This document shows, piece after piece, positions 27,291-36,067 of a stretch of DNA of 64,000 nt (position 1 is the first letter of the stretch; each line of letters starts with the position of its first letter). The notes beneath the pieces were generated by a model. That model did no database searches, had not been told where the DNA came from, and worked only from the letters and a program-made list of their open reading frames with translations. A program made the translations under genes and the position numbers. Where the stretch lies: assembly GCA_037625715.1 (NCBI GenBank), contig JASJHQ010000049.1, positions 1-64,000 on the forward strand, given 5' to 3'. Source of the stretch: JABAYQ01 sp018608925 (lineage in GTDB: Bacteria > Bacteroidota > Bacteroidia > Flavobacteriales > UBA7312).

Positions 27291-27485
27291 ATGGATGCTG
27301 AAACTTTTGCAATGATTGGTAAAGGACTAATCGTAATCGGTGCAGGTTTAGGAATTGGTAAGATCGGTGGCTCTGCCATGGACGCAATTGCAAGACAACC
27401 TGAAGCGACTGCTAAAATTCAGACAGCAATGATTATTGCTGCTGCATTAATTGAAGGTATTGGATTTGCGGCTTTATTCGCATAA
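27291..27485 (+). CDS. atpE: F-type ATP synthase subunit c
   Basis: 64 residues, two helices around the polar loop ARQPEA. The ion-binding Glu is E55 in the second helix (ALIEGIGF). The residue after it is Gly, not the Ser or Thr of sodium-binding rings, so proton coupling is inferred. A perfect 12-bp hairpin follows the stop, before atpF. Confidence 0.95.
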   Translation: MDAETFAMIGKGLIVIGAGLGIGKIGGSAMDAIARQPEATAKIQTAMIIAAALIEGIGFAALFA

Positions 27486-27500
27486 CCAAAACATTTAAAT

Positions 27501-27535
27501 CAAGACTGTAAGGGTTGCTTACAGTCTTGATTTTT
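27501..27535 (+). terminator. Intra-operon hairpin between atpE and atpF
   Basis: A perfect 12-base stem CAAGACTGTAAG / CTTACAGTCTTG with a five-base loop (GGTTG), followed by ATTTTT. It lies 15 bases after atpE and 39 before atpF. It looks like a partial terminator or a 3'-end stabiliser that would raise atpE messenger over downstream genes, fitting the many c subunits per complex. That effect is inferred. Confidence 0.7.
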
Positions 27536-27567
27536 ACAACAGTTAAAACAAAAAAATACAATCAAAA

Positions 27568-28068
27568 ATGGAAGAATTATTTAAAGACTTTTCGATAGGA
27601 TTATTTGTTTGGCAAACAGTATTGTTTATCACTCTTATTTTCTTACTTAAAAAATACGCTTGGGGCCCTATATTATCTTCTATTGAAGATAGAGAGCAGG
27701 GGATTAAAGATGCTTTAGATTCCGCACAAAGCGCAAGAGAAGAAATGCAGGCTTTAAGTGCTGACAACCAAAAAGTACTTCAGGAAGCGAAAGTGGAAAG
27801 AGATACTATTTTGAAGGAAGCTAGAGAAATGAAAGAAAGCATCATTAATGATGCTAGATCTGCAGCTTCTGTAGAGGCTGACAAAGTAATTGAGTCTGCT
27901 AGAGAGCAAATTCAAAACGAAAAAATGGCGGCGATTACGGATCTTAAAAACCAGGTAGCTTCCCTTTCTATTGATATTGCAGAAAAAGTATTAAAAAGCG
28001 AATTGTCGGACCAACAAAAACAAAAAGATTTTGTTGCGGCAGCTTTAAAAGATGCTGATTTAAACTAA
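27568..28068 (+). CDS. atpF: F-type ATP synthase subunit b
   Basis: 166 residues: an N-terminal membrane helix (about 10-28), the conserved KKYAWGPI after it, then a long Ala/Glu/Lys-rich helix to the end that forms the peripheral stalk dimer. Length and architecture are normal. It ends one base before atpH. Confidence 0.94.
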   Translation: MEELFKDFSIGLFVWQTVLFITLIFLLKKYAWGPILSSIEDREQGIKDALDSAQSAREEMQALSADNQKVLQEAKVERDTILKEAREMKESIINDARSAASVEADKVIESAREQIQNEKMAAITDLKNQVASLSIDIAEKVLKSELSDQQKQKDFVAAALKDADLN

Positions 28069-28069
28069 T

Positions 28070-28624
28070 ATGGCTAACACTAGAGCAACATTAAGATACG
28101 CTAAGTCACTTTTCGAATTGGCTAAAGAGCAAAATGTATTAGAAGCTTGCAAGGCGGATATGGAAATAATCATGTCTACTTGTTCTGCATCTCATGAGCT
28201 TTCTTTATTATTAAAAAGCCCAGTTATCAAAACAGACAAAAAGCTTTCTATACTTTCGGAAGTATTCACAAGCTTGTCTCCTTTATCTAATGCTTTTGTA
28301 GAATTAATTACTAAGAAGAAAAGAGAGCCTTTATTAGTTCAAATCGCGCAACAATTTATGTCGGTTTATAAAACTAGTTTAGGAATAGAAACGGCTATTA
28401 TTACTACCGCTCAACCTTTAGATGACCAGCTTAGAACTCAGGTTTTAGAATTTATAAAAAAGCAAGGGATACAGAAAGTAGAGCTTAGTGAAAAAGTAAA
28501 CGAAAATTTAATTGGAGGTGCCATTGTTCGTATTGGCGACCGTCAACTAGACGCTAGTGTATTGCGTCAGATAAACGATTTAAAACAATCATTTAATAAA
28601 AACCTTTACATAAAGGACTTTTAA
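28070..28624 (+). CDS. atpH: F-type ATP synthase subunit delta
   Basis: 184 residues. The start RATLRYAKSLFELAKEQ and the late LIGGAIVRIGDRQLDASV are the family signatures. The subunit joins the peripheral stalk to the F1 head. It lies one base after atpF and 12 bases before atpA. Confidence 0.94.
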   Translation: MANTRATLRYAKSLFELAKEQNVLEACKADMEIIMSTCSASHELSLLLKSPVIKTDKKLSILSEVFTSLSPLSNAFVELITKKKREPLLVQIAQQFMSVYKTSLGIETAIITTAQPLDDQLRTQVLEFIKKQGIQKVELSEKVNENLIGGAIVRIGDRQLDASVLRQINDLKQSFNKNLYIKDF

Positions 28625-28636
28625 TAAACAAACGTT

Positions 28637-30217
28637 ATGGCAGAAGTAAAACCAGCTGAAGTATCAGCAATTTTAAGACAACAATTGGCAGGATTTAAAT
28701 CCGAGTCAGAACTTCAAGAAGTAGGTACTGTATTGCAGGTCGGTGACGGTATTGCAAGAATCTACGGACTAACTAATGTTCAGTCTGGTGAATTGATTGA
28801 GTTCGAAAACGGACTACAAGCAATCGTTCTTAACTTAGAGGAGGACAATGTTGGAGCTGTATTATTAGGACCTTCTAAAGGAATTAAAGAAGGTGATGTA
28901 GTAAAGAGAACTAACCGAATTGCTTCTATTAATGTAGGAGAAGGAATGTTAGGTCGTGTAGTAGATACTTTAGGAAACCCTATTGACGGAAAAGGACCTA
29001 TTGCTGGCGAAACTTTCGAAATGCCAATTGAAAGAAAAGCTCCTGGTGTTATATACAGACAACCAGTAAACGAACCTTTACAAACAGGTATCAAAGCGAT
29101 TGACGCGATGATTCCAGTAGGAAGAGGTCAAAGAGAATTAATTATTGGTGACAGACAGACTGGTAAAACAGCCGTTGCTATCGATACTATTATAAACCAA
29201 AAAGAATTTTACGATAAAGGCGAACCAGTTTTCTGTATCTACGTTGCTGTAGGTCAGAAAGGATCAACGGTTGCATCTATTGCTAAAACATTAGAAGAGG
29301 CCGGAGCATTAGACTATACAGTTATTGTAGCTTCTAACGCATCTGACCCTGCTCCAATGCAGTTTTACGCTCCATTAGCTGGTGCTGCAATTGGCGAATT
29401 CTTTAGAGATACAGGTCGTCCTGCTCTTATCGTATTTGATGACTTATCTAAACAAGCGGTTGCTTATCGTGAGGTTTCTCTTCTTTTAAGAAGACCTCCA
29501 GGTAGAGAGGCTTACCCAGGAGATGTATTTTATCTTCACTCTCGTTTATTAGAGCGTGCAGCAAAAGTAATTAACGATGATGCCATTGCTGCTCAGATGA
29601 ATGACCTTCCTGCTTCTTTAAAAGACAAAGTAAAAGGTGGCGGTTCTTTAACAGCTCTTCCAATTATTGAAACACAAGCAGGTGATGTATCTGCTTACAT
29701 TCCTACCAACGTAATTTCTATTACTGACGGACAAATATTCTTAGATGGTGATTTATTCAACTCTGGTGTTCGTCCTGCAATTAATGTAGGTATTTCGGTA
29801 TCCCGCGTAGGAGGTTCTGCACAAATTAAGTCGATGAAGAAAATTTCGGGTACTTTAAAGCTCGATCAGGCACAATACCGTGAGCTTGAAGCATTTGCTA
29901 AATTCGGGTCTGACTTAGATGCTGCTACTAAAGCAGTAATTGATAAAGGACAAAGAAATGTTGAAATATTAAAACAAGGTCAGTATTCTCCTTTAAGAGT
30001 AGAAGAGCAAGCTGCTATTATTTTCTGTGGAACAAACGGATTATTAATGGATGTTCCTACTAATAAAATTAAAGAGTTTGAAACGGAGTTCATAGCTTTC
30101 TTACACCACAAACACCAAAGTGTATTGGATGCTTTAGGTGCAGGAAAATTAACCAAAGAAATTACAGACACTTTAAGAGCTGTAACTTCTGACCTTTCTA
30201 AAAAATACAGCGCTTAA
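28637..30217 (+). CDS. atpA: F-type ATP synthase subunit alpha
   Basis: 526 residues. The nucleotide loop GDRQTGKTA, FDDLSKQAVAYREVSLLLRRPPGREAYPGDVF and the arginine-finger region (PAINVGISVSRVGG) are all intact. This is the noncatalytic regulatory subunit of the F1 head. The catalytic beta subunit (atpD) and atpC are not in this window, which is the usual Bacteroidota split. Confidence 0.97.
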   Translation: MAEVKPAEVSAILRQQLAGFKSESELQEVGTVLQVGDGIARIYGLTNVQSGELIEFENGLQAIVLNLEEDNVGAVLLGPSKGIKEGDVVKRTNRIASINVGEGMLGRVVDTLGNPIDGKGPIAGETFEMPIERKAPGVIYRQPVNEPLQTGIKAIDAMIPVGRGQRELIIGDRQTGKTAVAIDTIINQKEFYDKGEPVFCIYVAVGQKGSTVASIAKTLEEAGALDYTVIVASNASDPAPMQFYAPLAGAAIGEFFRDTGRPALIVFDDLSKQAVAYREVSLLLRRPPGREAYPGDVFYLHSRLLERAAKVINDDAIAAQMNDLPASLKDKVKGGGSLTALPIIETQAGDVSAYIPTNVISITDGQIFLDGDLFNSGVRPAINVGISVSRVGGSAQIKSMKKISGTLKLDQAQYRELEAFAKFGSDLDAATKAVIDKGQRNVEILKQGQYSPLRVEEQAAIIFCGTNGLLMDVPTNKIKEFETEFIAFLHHKHQSVLDALGAGKLTKEITDTLRAVTSDLSKKYSA

Positions 30218-30219
30218 TT

Positions 30220-31074
30220 ATGGCTAATTTAAAAGACATACGTGCACGAATTACTTCTGTTGGTTCTACCATGCAGATTACTAGTGCAATGAAAATGGTG
30301 TCTGCTGCCAAATTAAAAAGAGCGCAGGACGCGATTACCCAAATGCGACCTTATGCTAACAAGCTGAGAGAGCTATTGGTAAACCTTAGTTCGACTCTTG
30401 AAGGTTCGGAAGGCGGACAGTTTTCCGATGCAAGAGACACAAAAAACGTATTGTTTGTAGTAGTTACATCCAATAGAGGTTTGTGCGGTGCATTCAACTC
30501 TAACATTATTAAGAAAGCAGTTGCTGAAAGTAAAAACTTTGAGTCGGTTAGTTTCTTGACTATCGGAAAAAAAGGAAGTGAATTTTTTGCTAAAAACGGC
30601 TATAATGTTGCTTCTTCTCATGACCAATTGTTTAACGATCTTACTTTCGAAAACACATCGTTAATTGCTGAGTCTATTATGGATCAGTATGTTAGTGGTA
30701 AATACGACAAAGTAGTTTTGGTTTACAATCAGTTTAAAAACGCAGCTTCTCAGTTGATAATGGCAGAAAGCTTTTTGCCAGTAGAAACTCCAAGCGATGA
30801 ATCTGCTTCTATAGGTGATTATATTTTCGAACCATCTAAGGAAGAAATTGTTATAGATTTAATTCCTAAGTCGTTAAAAATTCAGCTTTTTAAAGCGGTC
30901 TTAGACTCTTACGCTTCGGAGCATGGAGCTAGGATGACTGCAATGCACAAAGCTACAGACAACGCGGGAGAATTAAGAAAGGAGCTAAAATTGACTTATA
31001 ACAAAGCAAGACAAGCAGCTATTACAAACGAGATATTAGAGATCGTAGGTGGTGCGGAAGCCCTAAACGGATAA
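30220..31074 (+). CDS. atpG: F-type ATP synthase subunit gamma
   Basis: 284 residues. N-terminal ITSAMKMVSAAKLKRAQ and C-terminal ARMTAMHKATDNA with NKARQAAITNEI form the coiled-coil rotor of the F1 head. It starts 2 bases after atpA and is followed by a strong terminator that ends the operon. Confidence 0.96.
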   Translation: MANLKDIRARITSVGSTMQITSAMKMVSAAKLKRAQDAITQMRPYANKLRELLVNLSSTLEGSEGGQFSDARDTKNVLFVVVTSNRGLCGAFNSNIIKKAVAESKNFESVSFLTIGKKGSEFFAKNGYNVASSHDQLFNDLTFENTSLIAESIMDQYVSGKYDKVVLVYNQFKNAASQLIMAESFLPVETPSDESASIGDYIFEPSKEEIVIDLIPKSLKIQLFKAVLDSYASEHGARMTAMHKATDNAGELRKELKLTYNKARQAAITNEILEIVGGAEALNG

Positions 31075-31099
31075 TTTTTATATAAAACAACTATCTTAG

Positions 31100-31126
31100 A
31101 GCCTGGTTTTTAACCAGGCTTTTTTT
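31100..31126 (+). terminator. Rho-independent terminator of the ATP synthase operon
   Basis: Stem AGCCTGGTT / AACCAGGCT with a three-base loop and a run of seven T, 26 bases after atpG. Confidence 0.88.
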
Positions 31127-31178
31127 GTGGGTACGTAAGAATATTTAGTCTGTCTTACTTCAATTAGCTTTTTATTAC

Positions 31179-31186
31179 TAAATTTG
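31179..31186 (+). promoter_or_regulatory. Candidate -7 box of the MbnP/MbnH operon
   Basis: TAAATTTG fits TAnnTTTG, 26 bases before the ATG at 31213. The -33 TTG is not clear. Confidence 0.35.
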
Positions 31187-31212
31187 ACTAATTCTTAAAA
31201 AACACATTTATT

Positions 31213-31767
31213 ATGAAAACAAATTTACTTTTTTGCCTAAGCTTTATTTTAATTCCCTTTATTGGCTTTGCTCAGTATTCTATTGACGATCATTATATAG
31301 AGTTTACTGATGCTAGCTCTGTTGATGATTTTTATGCTAACACTTTTTTTAATGCTGATCAGGCGCTAACAGTTGAGTGGATTATCATTAAAGACTCAAT
31401 GCCTTCTGAATGGGAGTTCTCTAACTGCTTTCCTTCTTGTTTTGCGCCAGGCATAACGTCTGGAACAGGATCGTTTGAGGCAAGTAGCCAACAATACCTA
31501 AACTGTCATTTTTACCCAAACAATGTTGCGGGTGAAGGCCTTGTTAAAATGGAAATCACAATTAATAGTTCTATTGTTGATACCGTAACCTGGAGAGGGA
31601 CTGCTAGTGATGTAACCGATATTAGTCAGTGGTATAATAATGGATCCAATCCTGTTGTAGCTGTATATAATTTATTCGGTCAGAAAATTGACAAAATCGA
31701 ACCCAACCAAATACATATTTTACAATACCAAGACGGTACTATTCGTAAATCATTAAACGTTAGATAA
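31213..31767 (+). CDS. Secreted Cys-containing protein of the MbnP/MbnH operon
   Basis: 184 residues with a signal peptide ending GFAQ. The mature part has a motif NCFPSCFAPG (C72-x3-C76) and a later NCHF (C98-H99), followed by a beta-rich segment and a tail beginning VAVYNLFGQKID that resembles the second half of a type A T9SS sorting domain. Cys and His placed this way could bind copper or form a disulfide, as CxxxC does in Sco proteins; this is only inference. It ends two bases before the MbnP-like gene, so the three are one operon. I do not recognise the family by name. Confidence 0.6.
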   Translation: MKTNLLFCLSFILIPFIGFAQYSIDDHYIEFTDASSVDDFYANTFFNADQALTVEWIIIKDSMPSEWEFSNCFPSCFAPGITSGTGSFEASSQQYLNCHFYPNNVAGEGLVKMEITINSSIVDTVTWRGTASDVTDISQWYNNGSNPVVAVYNLFGQKIDKIEPNQIHILQYQDGTIRKSLNVR

Positions 31768-31769
31768 TT

Positions 31770-32750
31770 ATGAAATTATTTTTTAGTAGCGGTTTTGCCA
31801 CAGCTTTTCTTTTCATCTCTTCGCTAGGCTTCGCTCAAAATCAAATTAACCTAGACCTTAATCATTCTTTTAATGATCAAGCATTCGTATACGGACAAAC
31901 ATATACATCTAGTCAAGGAAAATCCTTGGAATTTTCTAGAGTAAGGTATTATTTATCTTCTCTTGAAATTGTTCATGATGGCGGCCAGCTTACTGTTTTA
32001 GATGAAGTATATGTTTTAGCACATGCTAATATTTCTTCTTATGACTTAGGAAGCTATAATATTGATGTGGTTGAGAAATTACGCTTTGATGTTGGTGTTG
32101 ACTATGATGCCAACCATGGTAATAGCAACGCTTTTTTGCCTTCGCATCCTCTTGGCCCTCAAGCTCCTTTAATGGATTGGGGATGGCCATCAGGCTACTT
32201 CTTTTTTGATTTGAACGGTGCAATTGATGACAATGAAGATGGAGAGCCAAATAGCAACTTCGAATTTAGAGGATTTGGAGACGACCTTTTAACAGCTGTT
32301 GAGCTTAATTTCAATAGTGCGGCTAACTCCGGTCAGATAGACTTATCTGTACAAGTATTTTTGGATAGATGGATTGGACTTCTTGATTTAGATGTAATAG
32401 GAATTAACCACGGAAATACTCAAGCACATAATGCATACATGCAAAATACAACATCGAATAATGTTTTTGTAACAGGAATTGCAGCCTCTGCATCTTCCCT
32501 ACAAACACCATCTTACATTCATGTTGATTACAGCATGTCATACGCACCAGTACTTAGCTATAAGCTAGCAGACAAACAGACTTATTCTATTTCTGTTTAT
32601 GATATGTCTGGTCGTGTTGTTTATCAAGACAAAAACCTAAATCATGAAGGAAATTATTTCATTCTCAAAGAATTAAATAGTGGAACCTATATTGCTAAAT
32701 TTGATGGGTTGACCAACTCTCAGAGCAAACGATTTGTGGTAACTAAATGA
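31770..32750 (+). CDS. MbnP-like copper-site protein with T9SS sorting tail
   Basis: 326 residues with a signal peptide ending FAQ. The body (about 25-235) matches the MbnP family: FSRVRYYLSSLEI near the start, then HPLGP and PLMDWGWPSGYFFFDLNG with W137 and W139 before the GY. In methanotroph MbnP a Trp is turned by the partner MbnH into kynurenine, which helps bind copper. The last about 70 residues form a type A T9SS sorting domain (YDMSGRVVYQ, ending KRFVVTK), so the protein is likely surface-exposed. The stop overlaps the MbnH gene start (ATGA). Confidence 0.8.
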   Translation: MKLFFSSGFATAFLFISSLGFAQNQINLDLNHSFNDQAFVYGQTYTSSQGKSLEFSRVRYYLSSLEIVHDGGQLTVLDEVYVLAHANISSYDLGSYNIDVVEKLRFDVGVDYDANHGNSNAFLPSHPLGPQAPLMDWGWPSGYFFFDLNGAIDDNEDGEPNSNFEFRGFGDDLLTAVELNFNSAANSGQIDLSVQVFLDRWIGLLDLDVIGINHGNTQAHNAYMQNTTSNNVFVTGIAASASSLQTPSYIHVDYSMSYAPVLSYKLADKQTYSISVYDMSGRVVYQDKNLNHEGNYFILKELNSGTYIAKFDGLTNSQSKRFVVTK

Positions 32751-33715
32751 GGATAACATTACTTTTAATATACATTTTTATAGGGGTCTTTTCAGACCCC
32801 TATTCTTTGTTTATACCTAAAGGTTTTCCTACCCCATTTATTCCAGAAGACAACCAATTATCCGATTCTAGGGTTGCGTTAGGAAAGAAATTGTTTTTCG
32901 ATAATATGATGTCGCGTGACTCTTCACTTTCTTGCGCTAGCTGCCACCAGCCCCAATTTGCTTTTAGCGATGGAAGACAAAAAAGCGTTGGCATTAAAGG
33001 GAGACAAGTAAGTAGAAACGCTCCGACTCTTACTAATGTAGCTTATCAACCTTATTTCTTGCTCGATGGACTAAACCCTAGTCTAGAAACACAAGTTAAA
33101 ATTCCTATTCATGAGCACAACGAATTTGATTTTCATATTCTTCTTATTGCCGAGCGTATGAAACAAGATTCTCTTTATGTTTCGCTAAGTAAGGATGCTT
33201 ACAATAGCGAACCAAGTCCTCAAGTAATAGCCTATGCTATCGCTTGTTACGAACGAACTCTAATTAGTGGTAATTCACCTTACGATCAATATTTTTACCA
33301 AGGAAACAAGACTGCTTTAAACGATTCCGAAATTAGAGGAATGAATTTGTTTTTTGACGATCTGTATTGTGCCTCTTGCCATGGAGGGTTTAATTTTAGC
33401 GATAGCCGCTTAACCAACAACGGACTATACACCAACTATACTGATCAAGGTCGAGCAAGGCTTACAAAAAAAACCGAAGACCAAGCCATTTTTAAAACAC
33501 CTACGCTTAGAAACATTGGCTTTAGCGCTCCATATATGCACGATGGTTCTTTTGAGAGCTTAGAGCAGGTTATTGACCATTACAGCAGTGGCGCTAAAGG
33601 ACATTTTAACCAAGATCCACTCATTCAACCATTCGATATCAGTCAAGATCAAAAACAAGACCTTATTGCTTTTCTAATCGCTTTGAATGATTCTTCTTTT
33701 GTTTCTAATGACTAG
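32747..33715 (+). CDS. MbnH/MauG-type dihaem cytochrome
   Basis: 322 residues. It has a signal-like start, then two CxxCH haem motifs: CASCHQPQ (C63, C66, H67) and CASCHGG (C208, C211, H212). A late PYMHDGS lies in the usual distal-ligand region. This is the dihaem MauG/cytochrome c peroxidase fold. Coupling by a 4-base overlap to an MbnP-like gene points to the MbnH branch, which oxidises Trp in MbnP, instead of a plain peroxidase. The assignment to MbnH is by context and length. Confidence 0.82.
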   Translation: MRITLLLIYIFIGVFSDPYSLFIPKGFPTPFIPEDNQLSDSRVALGKKLFFDNMMSRDSSLSCASCHQPQFAFSDGRQKSVGIKGRQVSRNAPTLTNVAYQPYFLLDGLNPSLETQVKIPIHEHNEFDFHILLIAERMKQDSLYVSLSKDAYNSEPSPQVIAYAIACYERTLISGNSPYDQYFYQGNKTALNDSEIRGMNLFFDDLYCASCHGGFNFSDSRLTNNGLYTNYTDQGRARLTKKTEDQAIFKTPTLRNIGFSAPYMHDGSFESLEQVIDHYSSGAKGHFNQDPLIQPFDISQDQKQDLIAFLIALNDSSFVSND

Positions 33716-33776
33716 TACATACTAAGATTATACTTTTTTCTGTTTTTTGCTCAGCTCATCTGTTTCAGTAAAAAAC

Positions 33777-33784
33777 TATCTTTG
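33777..33784 (+). promoter_or_regulatory. Candidate -7 box for the crotonase unit
   Basis: TATCTTTG matches TAnnTTTG exactly, 24 bases before the ATG at 33809. Confidence 0.4.
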
Positions 33785-33808
33785 CTGCTAATTATTATTT
33801 TTCTATTT

Positions 33809-34576
33809 ATGAGTTACCAAAATATTATAGTAAGTACTGAAAAACTAATTTGTACTATTTTAATAAATCGCCCCTCTCAACTAAACGCCCTTAATAAAGA
33901 AACGATTGAAGAGTTAAACGATGCTTTTTTAAAAGCGGACAGAGATAATGAAACAAGGTGTATTATTTTAAGCGGACAAGGAACTAAAGCTTTTGTTGCT
34001 GGAGCAGACATTAAAGAATTTGCTCATTTCAACAAAACACAAGGAGCAGATTTAGCTCGCGATGGCCAATACCTTTTATTTAATTTAGTAGAGCAGTTGT
34101 CCACCCCGGTTATTGCTGCGGTTAATGGCTTTGCTTTAGGGGGCGGCTTGGAGCTTGCAATGTCTTGCCATATCCGAATAGCTAGTGACACATCTAAATT
34201 AGGATTACCTGAAGTGTCTTTAGGCGTTATTCCTGGCTATGGCGGAACACAGCGTTTAGCTCAATTAGTAGGAAAAGGAAAGGCGATGGAAATGATTACT
34301 AGCGCTCAAATGATAGACGCACAGAGCGCTATGCAGTGGGGTTTGGTTAATCAAGTTTGCACACTAGACGAATTAATGGAGAGTGCTCAAAAATTAGCCA
34401 AAAAGATTGCTAGAAATTCGCCTAATGCAATTGCTTTCGCAATAAAATCGGTAAATGCTGGTTTTAGTGATGGCGGTTACGAAACCGAAATTGAGTCGTT
34501 TGGTAATTGTTTTGAAAGCGATGATTTTAAAGAAGGAACCACAGCTTTTTTGGAAAAAAGAAAGCCTAACTTTTAG
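33809..34576 (+). CDS. Enoyl-CoA hydratase/isomerase (crotonase) family enzyme
   Basis: 255 residues from the ATG at 33809 (an in-frame upstream start would add only hydrophobic residues). The oxyanion-hole and CoA segments AFVAGADIKEF and NGFALGGGLELA are present. The two catalytic Glu are E115 and E135 (LPEVSLGVIPGYGGTQR), as in true hydratases. It likely adds water to enoyl-CoA in beta-oxidation or a related path. The next gene starts 8 bases downstream. Confidence 0.9.
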   Translation: MSYQNIIVSTEKLICTILINRPSQLNALNKETIEELNDAFLKADRDNETRCIILSGQGTKAFVAGADIKEFAHFNKTQGADLARDGQYLLFNLVEQLSTPVIAAVNGFALGGGLELAMSCHIRIASDTSKLGLPEVSLGVIPGYGGTQRLAQLVGKGKAMEMITSAQMIDAQSAMQWGLVNQVCTLDELMESAQKLAKKIARNSPNAIAFAIKSVNAGFSDGGYETEIESFGNCFESDDFKEGTTAFLEKRKPNF

Positions 34577-34584
34577 CATATAAT

Positions 34585-36051
34585 TTGAATCCCCTAAAAA
34601 AATTATTAGGTCAAACAGCCATTTATGGTTTGAGCAGTATAGTAGGTCGTTTACTCAACTTCCTACTAGTTCCTCTATATACTAGATATTTTACAACTGT
34701 AGAGTATGGAGAGACCACTATACTATATGCTTATGTTGCTTTTTTTGTAGTGATATTAACCTATGGTATGGAAACAGCTTTCTTCCGATTCTCTCACCTG
34801 GAAACTGATAAAAAGAAAGTATATAGCACCACGCTACTTTCTATTATTGCTTCCTCTACTTTGTTTATGTTTATTGCATGTTTCTTTAGTCAAGAAATTG
34901 CAAATACGATTCGTTTTGGAGATCATCCCGAATACATAAAATACTTTGCTTTAATAATTGGACTTGATGCGATTTCTTCCATTTCTTTTGCTAAGCTGCG
35001 TCAGCAGAATAAAGCCATTCGCTTTGCAGTAGTTCGTTTATTAAACATATTTATAAACATCGGGCTCAACCTTTTCTTTATTATTTACTGCGATTTTGCT
35101 ATAGAAAATGACTTGCAGTCTGCTACATTTATTGAAAAAATATACAATCCCGAAATAGGAATTGGCTATATCTTCATTGCCAACTTAGTAGCCAGTGCGG
35201 TAACCATAATTTTGCTTCTTCCAGAAATGTTCGGTAACTTTAAATCATTTGATAAGCTTTTGTGGAAAAAGATGTTGGTTTATGCTTCACCACTAATGAT
35301 TGCTGGTCTTGCCGGAATTGCTAATGAAACCATAGACAGAATCATTTTACAGTATTTATTGCCTTCAGATATTGCTACTTCTGAAATAGGAATTTATAGT
35401 GCATTCTACAAACTGTCTATAATTATGACTCTGTTTGTTCAGACTTTTCGTTTTGCAGCCGAACCTTTTTTCTTCGCTCAAGAGAAAGAGAAAAATTCGA
35501 AAGAGCTATACGCCCGAGTTTTAAAATACTTTACCATCGTAACCTCTATTATCTTTTTAGGATCGATGTTATATTTCGACATTATTAAAAACTTTATTGG
35601 TTCCGAATTTCAGGACCCTAGAGGTAAGCTAGTCGTGCCTATTCTTTTATTTGCAAATTTGTTTTTGGGGATCTATTATAATCTATCAATTTGGTACAAG
35701 CTTTCTGAGCGAACTAAATACGGAGCTTATCTCTCCATTTTTGGAGCCTTGTTAACGGTAGTTTTTAACTTTATGTTTATTCCTTCCATGGGTTTTGAAG
35801 GAGCGGCCTGGGCAACTTTAATTTGTTATTTTTCTATGACGGTGGTCTCTTATTTGCTTTCAAAAAAGTACTATCCTATTCCGTATTCTATTTCTAGAAT
35901 AAGTTTTTATTTATTTTTTAGTTTAGGCCTTTATTTATTAAGCACTTTTGTAGATATGGGAATGGCAATAAATACTGTTTATCTTCTTATTTTTATTGGA
36001 GCTGCTATTTTATTAGAGAAACCCAAAAAAAGAGTAATTTCCAATCCATAA
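34585..36051 (+). CDS. Second Wzx/MATE-type polysaccharide flippase
   Basis: 488 residues with about 12-14 helices. The start NPLKKLLGQTAIYGLSSIVGRLLNFLLV is highly characteristic of flavobacterial oligosaccharide flippases; the start codon is TTG at 34585. It moves lipid-linked sugars across the inner membrane. It leads directly to dut (16 bases), a gene order often seen in this group. It differs clearly from the flippase at 1953. Confidence 0.87.
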   Translation: MNPLKKLLGQTAIYGLSSIVGRLLNFLLVPLYTRYFTTVEYGETTILYAYVAFFVVILTYGMETAFFRFSHLETDKKKVYSTTLLSIIASSTLFMFIACFFSQEIANTIRFGDHPEYIKYFALIIGLDAISSISFAKLRQQNKAIRFAVVRLLNIFINIGLNLFFIIYCDFAIENDLQSATFIEKIYNPEIGIGYIFIANLVASAVTIILLLPEMFGNFKSFDKLLWKKMLVYASPLMIAGLAGIANETIDRIILQYLLPSDIATSEIGIYSAFYKLSIIMTLFVQTFRFAAEPFFFAQEKEKNSKELYARVLKYFTIVTSIIFLGSMLYFDIIKNFIGSEFQDPRGKLVVPILLFANLFLGIYYNLSIWYKLSERTKYGAYLSIFGALLTVVFNFMFIPSMGFEGAAWATLICYFSMTVVSYLLSKKYYPIPYSISRISFYLFFSLGLYLLSTFVDMGMAINTVYLLIFIGAAILLEKPKKRVISNP

Positions 36052-36067
36052 CTTTTGATTAAACAGC

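Noticed and set aside
27501..27535. Full operon terminator after atpE
   Set aside because: Only five T follow the stem and essential atpF-atpG genes continue 39 bases downstream on the same strand, so complete termination is unlikely.
32747..33715. Plain cytochrome c peroxidase for hydrogen peroxide removal
   Set aside because: The 4-base overlap with an MbnP-like gene makes an MbnH-type role more likely, although the fold is the same.
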